The notes under the pieces: generated by a model | What the model was told of the DNA's origin: nothing | The model's input: the letters and a program-made list of their open reading frames with translations, nothing else | Databases searched by the model: none | DNA from: Bacteroidales bacterium | GTDB taxonomy: Bacteria; Bacteroidota; Bacteroidia; Bacteroidales; WCHB1-69 | Direction of reading: 5' to 3' | Length of the DNA stretch: 37,881 nt | NCBI GenBank assembly: GCA_024400835.1 | Contig: JAKSMC010000034.1 | Span: 1 to 37,881, forward strand | Part shown: in pieces, positions 31,794 to 37,881 of the stretch | Layout: each line of letters starts with the position of its first letter | How positions within the stretch are numbered: the stretch's first letter is position 1 | Position numbers and translations under genes: made by a program

Positions 31794-32357
31794 ATGTTGA
31801 TAGTAGGAGATGTTTTGGTATCTGACGAGTTGATAGAGAAGTGCTTTTGCTGCGACTTGGCTGTCTGCAAGGGCGCTTGTTGCATAGAAGGCGATGCCGG
31901 TGCGCCGGTGAAACCCGAGGAGGTGTCTGATTTATCGGAGCATTATCCTATTTTCAAAAAGTATATGACAGAAGAGGGTATTTCGGTTGTGGAGACGGCT
32001 GGAGATCCCTTTGTGTTCAATGGCGCCGGTGAGTTTGAAACGCCGCTGGTGCCAAGCAACAAGGCTTGCGCATTTGTCTGTTATGAGAACGGAATGGCGA
32101 TGTGCGCTATCGAGAAGGCCTTCCTGAAGGGCGAGATTCCCTTTAGAAAACTCATATCCTGCGAATTATATCCCATCAGGGCCAGCAGGGTGGGGAAGTA
32201 TATAGCCCTGAATTACCATCATTGGGACATTTGCCGGTGCGCCCGCACCAAAGGGGACGAGTTGAAACTGCCCGCGTATCAGTTCTTAAAAGCACCGCTG
32301 ATTCGTGCTTTTGGCGAGGACTGGTATGAGGAACTGCTCTCCTTGCTCGCCCACTGA
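31794..32357 (+). CDS. DUF3109 family cysteine-rich protein
   Basis: 187 aa. Cysteine motifs are spread in the family pattern: CFCCDLAVCKGACC near the N-terminus (about 17-30), then CAFVCYENGMAMCAIE, ISCELYPIR and WDICRCARTKGDEL. The set resembles the YkgJ/Fe-S or zinc-chelating cysteine clusters; DUF3109 proteins are widespread in Bacteroidota but have no proven function. It is cytoplasmic, with no signal peptide. Start ATG 31794 gives MLIVGDVLVSDELIE, the usual N-terminus. It lies between the tnaA terminator and the first repeat block, convergent with the PCMD-like gene. Confidence 0.85.
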   Translation: MLIVGDVLVSDELIEKCFCCDLAVCKGACCIEGDAGAPVKPEEVSDLSEHYPIFKKYMTEEGISVVETAGDPFVFNGAGEFETPLVPSNKACAFVCYENGMAMCAIEKAFLKGEIPFRKLISCELYPIRASRVGKYIALNYHHWDICRCARTKGDELKLPAYQFLKAPLIRAFGEDWYEELLSLLAH

Positions 32358-32384
32358 TCTCTTCTTTCCCTTTTTCTTTTTCTT

Positions 32385-32462
32385 CCCCACGAATTAGCAC
32401 GAATGCGCACGAATTATGTAGCGGTTGATTTTCATTCGTGTTAATTGGTGGAAATTCGTGGG
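32385..32462. repeat. CACGAAT-family inverted-repeat unit 1
   Basis: A 78-bp unit opens CCCCACGAATTAGCACGAAT and closes with ATTCGTG...GGAAATTCGTGGG. The outer arms CCCACGAATT/AATTCGTGGG are perfect inverted copies, and inner CACGAAT and ATTCGTG copies extend the fold. It lies between convergent genes and could end transcripts from both sides. Confidence 0.9.
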
Positions 32463-32471
32463 CCGGTTATT

Positions 32472-32550
32472 CCCCACGAATTAGCACGAATGGTCACGAA
32501 TTATACAGTGGGTTAATCTTCATTCGTGATAATTAGTGGAAATTCGTGGG
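32472..32550. repeat. CACGAAT-family inverted-repeat unit 2
   Basis: A 79-bp near-copy of unit 1 in the same orientation, starting 10 bases after it. It differs mainly in the central dozen bases and in a few point changes. It ends 20 bases before the stop codon of the PCMD-like gene. Confidence 0.9.
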
Positions 32551-32569
32551 CAGTATCCGTGGGCAGTGA

Positions 32570-33613
32570 TTATCTGGTGGTCACGTTGATGTCGATAGGG
32601 ACGAACCGGACGCGGTAGATCTTGGGTTCGGCTTCACCGTTTTCAACGTCATCGTGCGAGACGGTAATAATAGCTTCTGGATTTTGTAAGGAGGCTTGTT
32701 CGACCTGTGCGGTGGCGCGTGGAGATTCGGTCTGCACTTCGATTTGGGGCAGCAAGCCGCGAGTCAGCGACGGGGAGTAGTAATAGGTGTATTCTAATGT
32801 CTCTTTGCGGAAATTATTGATTTCCACGCCGTCAACTTGTATGGAGGAAAGCGCTTTGTTGTAGATCATTCGGATGTCGTCCAAATACAGCGCATCGCCT
32901 TTGGAACCCTTCATCACGTAGCGGTTGGTGGAGAAACAGAAGAGCAGGTAGCTCGGCCTGCGCGTCCAGTTGGTGAGAGTCGGGATGGGAATCTTATCAG
33001 CTGCTGCCTTTTGCGGAGAGGCGTATGCCTTAAACGCTTGCTTGTACTGGTGCCATCCGCCTTTGCCTTTGTCTTGGAAGAAGAGGATGGCGGAAGCGAT
33101 GTCTGAAGGCTGTCCGATGTCAACGAAGTCTTTGAAATCGCAATCCGTGTGCAGGTGCGCTTTGGCTGTGGCATACACATCACCTTGCATTTTGAACTTG
33201 GCCCAGAAATAGACGGAGTCCGGGCGGCCGGTGAACTTGTAGGCGTAGCCGTTGGCACGGTCGGTGAAGCAGTAGTTCTTGCTGCTGCCGGCGCCCATGG
33301 CCCCCATATACACGCGTCCGGTTGTCAGTGCTCCGTTGGCAGACACCCCCATGATCTTGTTGCAGCGGATGACGCAGGCGTACTTGCCGCGGTGCCCTGA
33401 CACGCGCTCCAATGCCGTGGGGTTGCCAGACTTGTTGGAGGCTGCACCGGAGAACGCACCGCCGGCTTCGTCGTATGAGTGCCATCCTTTGGGCGATGAG
33501 GTGACTATTCCCGGCCAGTCTTCAAAACCAGGATTCGGAGCCTGGGTCTGGGCAAAGGAGGCCCCAGACAGAAACAGGAACAATGCTGATAACCAAACAA
33601 TATTTTTTTTCAT
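32570..33613 (-). CDS. Secreted PCMD-like protein of unknown function
   Basis: 347 aa. The signal peptide MKKNIVWLSALFLFLSGASF.. is cut near AQ, then NPGFEDW (about 27-33), PKGWHSYDEAGGAFSG, NYCFTDRANGYAYKFTGRPD, LLFCFSTNRYVM and ALYLDDIRMIYNKALSSIQV. The layout resembles the putative carbohydrate-metabolism (PCMD) domain of Bacteroidota lipoproteins and surface proteins, a jelly-roll-like fold, but the match is by eye. The C-terminal part has VDGVEINNF and ends INVTTR without a T9SS sorting domain. The protein at 35625 is a clear paralogue over the N-terminal 300 residues. The gene follows the SDR gene by 30 bases and is probably co-transcribed with it. Confidence 0.7.
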   Translation of the reverse strand: MKKNIVWLSALFLFLSGASFAQTQAPNPGFEDWPGIVTSSPKGWHSYDEAGGAFSGAASNKSGNPTALERVSGHRGKYACVIRCNKIMGVSANGALTTGRVYMGAMGAGSSKNYCFTDRANGYAYKFTGRPDSVYFWAKFKMQGDVYATAKAHLHTDCDFKDFVDIGQPSDIASAILFFQDKGKGGWHQYKQAFKAYASPQKAAADKIPIPTLTNWTRRPSYLLFCFSTNRYVMKGSKGDALYLDDIRMIYNKALSSIQVDGVEINNFRKETLEYTYYYSPSLTRGLLPQIEVQTESPRATAQVEQASLQNPEAIITVSHDDVENGEAEPKIYRVRFVPIDINVTTR

Positions 33614-33643
33614 TATTTATGTGCTAAAAATGGTAAATGAGTT

Positions 33644-35122
33644 CTAATCTTCCCAACCATCGAAGATTTCGGGACCGTAGTAGTTGTGCTCGCCTTTGTG
33701 ATGAGGTGCCCAGACTTGAGCGAAGAACTTGCTGTGCTCGGCCAAATCATCATAATCCCAGGCGGGAGGAAGACATTCGGGACACCAGTGGCCGCCTTCC
33801 AAAATGAGCAGGGGAGAAGCGTTGAAACGGTGGCCTTTGTGGCATTCCCACTCTAACTGTTCGGCGGGATTTCCGGAATAGCTTGTGGAAATCAGCTTGC
33901 CACCGCGGAATTCAGCAGCCTTTTGGAGCTCTTCGAGTGAGAGTGCCGACAGCGGTTTGCTCTCGTCGTAGCCGTGGTCGATATGGACGGCGCCCTCTTG
34001 ACCGACGGGTTGCGAAAGATCCGTGTGCGCCCAGTCGGGAATGTTGGCCCAGGCCTCTTTGGAACCGTAATAGGCTTTGATGCGGTTCTCGTCATTGTGC
34101 TTGATCCACCACTGCGTTCCCCACTGCTTCTTGTTGGCCATGGGGCGCATGACGGCCTTGAGGATGAAGGGCGGAACGATTTTGGCGGCCTTGAAGATTT
34201 TCGGCAGCGTATTGCTCATCTGACGGAAATATTCGTCAATGGGAATGTTGGCGCGGAAGTGGAGATAGTTTTCCAAGACGTCCGCATCTAAATAGTATTG
34301 TCCGTGGAAATTGCGGAGGACGAACCAGTTGGCGTTGAAAATTTTTTCCGGTTTGGGACAGTAGCAAGCTTTGAGAATCCTGCGCTCGAAGTCGTAGTTG
34401 GTCATACGGTATTCGGGGCCGCTGCTGATATTGTAGAAGCGGTTCCAGAACTCGTCGGGCACGTCGTCGCCACAGACGTTGGCGAGCAGACGGCCGGAGT
34501 CTTCGACGGTTGCCCACTCGAGCATGCCCTTGATGGGGACATGGAACATGATGGGGTCGAAGTTCTTGAGGATGCCTGGATAGAGGATGCCGGACTGGCG
34601 CAGGCTGACCCAGTGCTTGAGCCCTGATTCGGCGAATATGCGCTCGGCTTTGATTTTGCTGATGCCGTAGTGGTCGTAAACGCTGGAGCAGATGGGGTCG
34701 CCGGTACGTCCCCAGTGCACTGGCGCGTTGCGGTCGGAAGTTTGTGCGACGGAACCGATGTAGACGGCTTTGATGTCGTCGGCATTGGGCTGCGCGAGGA
34801 TGGCGTTGACGATGTTTTGGGCTGCGGTGACGTTCACGTAGAGCGTGGATTTCGGATAGTAGTCCGTGGCAGGAGATACTCGTCCGCCGACGTGCAGCAC
34901 GTAGTCTGCCCCTGTTACTCCGCGAAGGACGTCTTCGTATTTGGTGAGGTCACCCCAGACAACCTTGATTTTGTCTTGGAGAGGGGCGAGTTTCTTCTTG
35001 TTCTTTTTGCTTGGTCTGGCGAGGATTACGATGTTGAACTGATCGTTTTTCTTCAGAAGTTCCTGAAGGCCTGCCCAGCCCATGTTACCGGTAGCGCCGG
35101 TGAGGAAAACAGTTTTCTTCAT
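33644..35122 (-). CDS. Extended SDR (NAD-dependent epimerase/dehydratase) fused to a C-terminal zinc ribbon
   Basis: 492 aa. The N-terminal Rossmann fold has GATGNMG (9-15), YIGSVAQ with the catalytic-type Ser124, and Tyr152/Lys156 in HYGISK, so the SDR active site is intact. The substrate half runs to about residue 380 with SGILYPGILKNFDPIMFHVP. The last 80 residues are unlike normal epimerases: LSLEELQKAAEFRGGKLIST, then C427-x3-H431...C447-x2-C450 in WECHKGHRF and HWCPEC, a treble-clef/zinc-ribbon pattern like DUF4379-type domains. The start at ATG 35122 is preferred over an upstream TTG (35191) because a promoter box lies between. First gene of a two-gene unit enclosed by repeat pairs. 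Substrate unknown. Confidence 0.8.
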   Translation of the reverse strand: MKKTVFLTGATGNMGWAGLQELLKKNDQFNIVILARPSKKNKKKLAPLQDKIKVVWGDLTKYEDVLRGVTGADYVLHVGGRVSPATDYYPKSTLYVNVTAAQNIVNAILAQPNADDIKAVYIGSVAQTSDRNAPVHWGRTGDPICSSVYDHYGISKIKAERIFAESGLKHWVSLRQSGILYPGILKNFDPIMFHVPIKGMLEWATVEDSGRLLANVCGDDVPDEFWNRFYNISSGPEYRMTNYDFERRILKACYCPKPEKIFNANWFVLRNFHGQYYLDADVLENYLHFRANIPIDEYFRQMSNTLPKIFKAAKIVPPFILKAVMRPMANKKQWGTQWWIKHNDENRIKAYYGSKEAWANIPDWAHTDLSQPVGQEGAVHIDHGYDESKPLSALSLEELQKAAEFRGGKLISTSYSGNPAEQLEWECHKGHRFNASPLLILEGGHWCPECLPPAWDYDDLAEHSKFFAQVWAPHHKGEHNYYGPEIFDGWED

Positions 35123-35142
35123 GTTCGTTTTTTTAGAGGCGG

Positions 35143-35150
35143 CAAAAATA
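35143..35150 (-). promoter_or_regulatory. Bacteroidota -7 box (TATTTTTG) of the SDR/PCMD operon
   Basis: Exact TAnnTTTG on the minus strand, 20 bases before the ATG at 35122. Repeat unit 3 begins 37 bases further upstream. Confidence 0.7.
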
Positions 35151-35186
35151 TAAAAATTGTGCCCACGAAAGATGGCTTTTTCTTTA

Positions 35187-35327
35187 CCCACGAATTAGCA
35201 CGAATAACCACGAATTATGCAGGTGTTGGCTTTTGCGCCTGCGGCGGGAGTGAGTAAATCAGGAGTGAATGCGGGGTAAATATTTCTGATGGCTTTTCAT
35301 TTGTGATAATTGGTGGAAATTCGAGGG
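35187..35327. repeat. CACGAAT-family unit 3, split by an inserted stretch
   Basis: The left half (35187-35219) and the right half (about 35294-35327) match unit 4, but the centre is expanded by about 65 bases of different composition, including GCGCCTGCGGCGGGAG. Right-end variant TTCGAGGG is shared with unit 4, not with units 1 and 2. Same orientation as the others. It lies in the divergent gap upstream of the SDR promoter. Confidence 0.85.
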
Positions 35328-35337
35328 CAGTTGTCTT

Positions 35338-35414
35338 CCCACGAATTAGCACGAATAACCACGAATTATATAGTGGTTTATTTTCATTCGTGATAATTGG
35401 TGGAAATTCGAGGG
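35338..35414. repeat. CACGAAT-family inverted-repeat unit 4
   Basis: A 77-bp intact unit opening CCCACGAATTAGCACGAATA and closing GGTGGAAATTCGAGGG. It pairs with unit 3 (10-base gap), as unit 2 pairs with unit 1. The rest of this 433-bp gap (35415-35515) is AT-rich with two TTAACATTT copies and a TTATCAACA site, with no gene. Confidence 0.9.
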
Positions 35415-35515
35415 TGGTTGTTCATTAACATTTATTAACATTTTTAAAATATTGAAAATAAGATTTATAACTTAAAAATTTATCAACAACAGGTGGAATG
35501 GAATATAAAAAATTG

Positions 35516-35523
35516 TATCTTTG
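35516..35523 (+). promoter_or_regulatory. Bacteroidota -7 box (TATCTTTG) of the PCMD/Ig-repeat protein gene
   Basis: Exact TAnnTTTG, 101 bases before the ATG at 35625, which gives a leader of about 95 nt. No known riboswitch recognised in it. Confidence 0.6.
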
Positions 35524-35624
35524 CCGCCGTTTTGAAAATGGGTGATTCTGCTCTGTTTTACAGATTTTGTGATTATCCGTTATGTAATTGACCTATAGTA
35601 AGATAATAATAAAAACTAACAAAT

Positions 35625-37881
35625 ATGACGAAAAAAATTACAGTCTTAATGTTATTGCTGCTGTCGCTGACAGCGGTGGGGTTTGGGCAAACGATTACCC
35701 AAACGAACACTCAATTTCCGAATCCCGGTTTTGAAAAGTGGACAAACCATAACTGCGCGACAGCCCAGGGTACTAGTGAAGTTCCTGATAACTGGCACAC
35801 GTTTGATGAGGTGAAATACGATGCTGCTAATATTTTAGGATCAGAAAATATTGCAAAAAAAACGAGCCATTTTAAATTGACGGGTACCTCGGCTTATAAT
35901 AATAGTGGCGCTTCTATACAATTGGCTCTTCACGAAGCGGCTGGTATCGCGTGGGCGAATGGTACGATGACGAGTGGACGAACCAGAGTCGGCTCTTTGA
36001 CGGTTACGAGTTATAAGAATTACAATTATTCGGATTTGTCAAATGCTAGTTCGTTTGGGAACCAACATTTTTACTGGCCATTTGTTGGTTGTCCGGATTC
36101 TATGTCTTTTTACTATAAGACGAACTGGACTAGCACCAGCAATAAACCCCTTATTAAGACTTACTTGCATAAGAATGCCTGGTATGATCATGCTAACGAT
36201 GCTTTGAATAATAGTGGCACGAATAGCAATACCAATTTGAATGTCGATAATTATGTGGCTGGATGTACTAAAGAATTTGCTACTTCAACTTCTTGGAAAC
36301 GTTTTGCAGATAAATTTGAATATGGTTCTTTCCATTCAAACAATACGGATAACAATTACTCGACACTTGACCGCCCTCAGTATATTTTGGCGTCATTTTC
36401 TACCAACAAGTCGGCTGGTGGTCATCAAACAGAGGATGACAGATTGTCTTTGGACGAGCTTTGGTGTATCTATGATAAGGGTTTGAATACCTTGACAATT
36501 AATGGTACTACGCCATCCTCCTTGTTGAATGCTTTCAATGCGGCTGAGTTCGCCACGCATGAACCAAGCAGAACGTATGATGCCAATGGCAACCCATCTT
36601 TTAACAATAGTGGTACAAGTGCACAAGATTATACTACGGCAATAACTCTCACTACTCCTACCATAGCAACGATTACGGCAACTCCAAAGTCAAAACTTAT
36701 TACGAATTTTGTAGTGACTAATCCGTCAATTTTTTATACGACATCCTATCCACAAGGCACTGTAGTGGTTACTCACAATGACAATTCGACATTTACTTAT
36801 AAAATTAATTTCTCCAATGTGAAACTGGCCCAACCCACAGCAAGCAATGTCTCTCGTTGTGGCGCAGGTACAGTGAACTTGACGGCTGCTGTTCCCTCTG
36901 GCTTGGCTAATCCCACGGTTCCCTCTGGATTCAGTAACTATACAGCTACGTGCAAATGGTACACTTCAGCATCTGGTGGAACTGCAGTTTCTACCGGAAC
37001 AAACTATTCCCCCAGCGTGTCAAGTACTACAACATACTATGTGAGTACTTATATAACATATTCATACACATCAGCCGGGCGCACATATACTAGAACATTG
37101 GAAAGTGACCGTAAAGCCGTGACTGTTACCGTCAGCTCCGCTCCTACAGTTTCATTATCTTCCAATAAGACACAAAGTGTCTGTTCAGGCCAGGCTATTA
37201 ATAATATTACTGTAACCAGTTCCAATGGTACGTTGAGCGTGACAGGTCTGCCTACGGGTATCAACCTCTCTGGTTCAACCATCAGTGGTTCTTCAAATAA
37301 TGTCGGTGCTTATCCATTTACGGTGACTTGTGCCAGCGCAGGTTGTCCTTCCGCTACCGCTACGGGCACCATTACCGTCAAGGCACTGCCTACAGTTACC
37401 ATTTCCGGCAACACTGAGTTCTGCCAAGGTGGCAATACGACGCTCACCGCTTCTGGTACGGGTACTTCTTACGCATGGAGCAACGGTACCAATGTGGCTG
37501 CCAATACGGTCTCTGCTGCCGGTAACTATACGGTCACAGCAACTTTGAATGGTTGTACAGCTACAGCTTCTCAGCAGGTAACCGTCAACGCGCTGCCGAC
37601 TATCAACATCACAGGCAACACCGCATTCTGCCAAGGTGGCAATACAACGCTCACCGCTTCCGGTGCCTCCACCTACGTTTGGAGCAACGGCCTCGGTTCC
37701 AATGCGACGACATCCGCTATCACGGCAGGCGGCACTTACACGGTAACCGGTACGGATGCCAACGGTTGTACCAATACCGCACAAAAGGCAGTCACCGTCA
37801 ACGCTCTTCCGACTATCAACATCACGGGCAACACCGCATTCTGCCAAGGTGGCAATACAACGCTCACCGCTTCCGGTGCCT
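35625..37881 (+). CDS. Large secreted protein: PCMD-like N-terminus plus Ig/PKD-like repeats (3' partial)
   Basis: The frame is open from ATG 35625 to the window end, 752 codons plus one base, so the stop lies outside. The signal peptide MTKKITVLMLLLLSLTAVGF.. is cut near GQ. Residues about 30-300 repeat the plan of the PCMD-like protein at 32570: NPGFEKW, PDNWHTFDE, CPDSMSFYYKTNW, YILASFSTNKSAGG and LSLDELWCIYDKGLNTLTIN. Then follow a beta-rich region, an Ig-like domain with TCKWYTSASGGTAVS (about 445-460), and from 37386 repeats with GNTxFCQGGNTTLTASG and YxWSNG, typical of Bacteroidota surface proteins. Such proteins are commonly T9SS cargo with a C-terminal sorting domain, which here would be beyond the window. 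Long low-complexity Asn/Ser/Thr runs occur in the PCMD part. Confidence 0.85.
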   Translation, partial: MTKKITVLMLLLLSLTAVGFGQTITQTNTQFPNPGFEKWTNHNCATAQGTSEVPDNWHTFDEVKYDAANILGSENIAKKTSHFKLTGTSAYNNSGASIQLALHEAAGIAWANGTMTSGRTRVGSLTVTSYKNYNYSDLSNASSFGNQHFYWPFVGCPDSMSFYYKTNWTSTSNKPLIKTYLHKNAWYDHANDALNNSGTNSNTNLNVDNYVAGCTKEFATSTSWKRFADKFEYGSFHSNNTDNNYSTLDRPQYILASFSTNKSAGGHQTEDDRLSLDELWCIYDKGLNTLTINGTTPSSLLNAFNAAEFATHEPSRTYDANGNPSFNNSGTSAQDYTTAITLTTPTIATITATPKSKLITNFVVTNPSIFYTTSYPQGTVVVTHNDNSTFTYKINFSNVKLAQPTASNVSRCGAGTVNLTAAVPSGLANPTVPSGFSNYTATCKWYTSASGGTAVSTGTNYSPSVSSTTTYYVSTYITYSYTSAGRTYTRTLESDRKAVTVTVSSAPTVSLSSNKTQSVCSGQAINNITVTSSNGTLSVTGLPTGINLSGSTISGSSNNVGAYPFTVTCASAGCPSATATGTITVKALPTVTISGNTEFCQGGNTTLTASGTGTSYAWSNGTNVAANTVSAAGNYTVTATLNGCTATASQQVTVNALPTINITGNTAFCQGGNTTLTASGASTYVWSNGLGSNATTSAITAGGTYTVTGTDANGCTNTAQKAVTVNALPTINITGNTAFCQGGNTTLTASGA
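37386..37881 (+). repeat. Tandem Ig/PKD-like repeats nearly identical at DNA level
   Basis: Units start at 37386, 37593 and 37806 (periods 207 and 213 bases, 69 and 71 codons). The second and third match over almost every base visible at the end of the window, including GGCAACACCGCATTCTGCC, while the first differs at several silent sites. The near-identity points to recent duplication and likely copy-number change. Confidence 0.9.

Noticed and set aside
32385..35414. CRISPR array
   Set aside because: The repeated units are about 78 bp and palindromic, only four exist in two distant pairs, and there are no regular unique spacers or cas genes.
37293..37847. 184-codon minus-strand frame, and a short plus-strand frame at 36241-36486
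   Set aside because: Both lie within the long open frame that starts at 35625 and runs to the window end, which has a signal peptide and recognisable domains.

Overview
The window looks like a chromosomal segment of a Bacteroidota bacterium, most likely an uncultured or gut-type member of the Bacteroidales. The evidence is a complete type IX secretion (T9SS) core in the order porP-gldK-gldL-gldM-gldN, a surface protein ending in a FISUMP domain, the gene order rpsL-rpsG-fusA-rpsJ, an almost complete lack of Shine-Dalgarno sequences, and many copies of the Bacteroidota -7 promoter box TAnnTTTG just ahead of genes.

Layout, left to right. At 1-3237 is the 3' part of a very large repeat-built surface protein. 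At 3.3-9.3 kb are housekeeping genes: pcm, a small lipoprotein on the opposite strand, a sugar-phosphate nucleotidyltransferase, dnaA, recJ and a small outer-membrane barrel protein. At 9.4-13.1 kb on the minus strand is the str operon (rpsL, rpsG, fusA, rpsJ) followed by tRNA-Ala(GGC); the usual continuation into rplC is missing. At 13.2-15.6 kb, also minus strand, a lone transketolase C-terminal half is followed by an ECF sigma factor, a one-TM probable anti-sigma protein and a Spy-like periplasmic protein. At 15.7-25.4 kb on the plus strand are an 1151-aa outer-membrane barrel protein and then the T9SS core operon. At 25.5-32.4 kb are rfaD (hldD), recQ, a translationally coupled pair of membrane-anchored proteins (OmpH/Skp-like and YwqK-like), a tryptophanase and a DUF3109 protein.

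The right end (32.4-37.9 kb) looks accessory. Two pairs of roughly 78-bp inverted-repeat units (CACGAAT family) bracket a two-gene minus-strand operon: an extended SDR fused to a C-terminal zinc ribbon, then a secreted PCMD-like protein. Beyond the second repeat pair a long open frame starts at 35625 and runs off the window. Its N-terminus is a paralogue of the PCMD-like protein, followed by Ig/PKD-like repeats that are nearly identical at DNA level.

Functional reading. The T9SS core could export large repeat proteins such as those at both ends, although neither visible part shows a T9SS C-terminal sorting domain (one ends in FISUMP, the other is cut off). The strongest candidates for undescribed biology are the repeat-bracketed SDR/zinc-ribbon plus PCMD block with its flanking paralogue, the 1151-aa barrel with a SprA-like motif and an EF-hand-like loop next to the T9SS operon, and the tkt-sigma-anti-sigma-Spy unit with its cysteine cluster. 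All function calls rest on reading motifs by eye; no database search was run.
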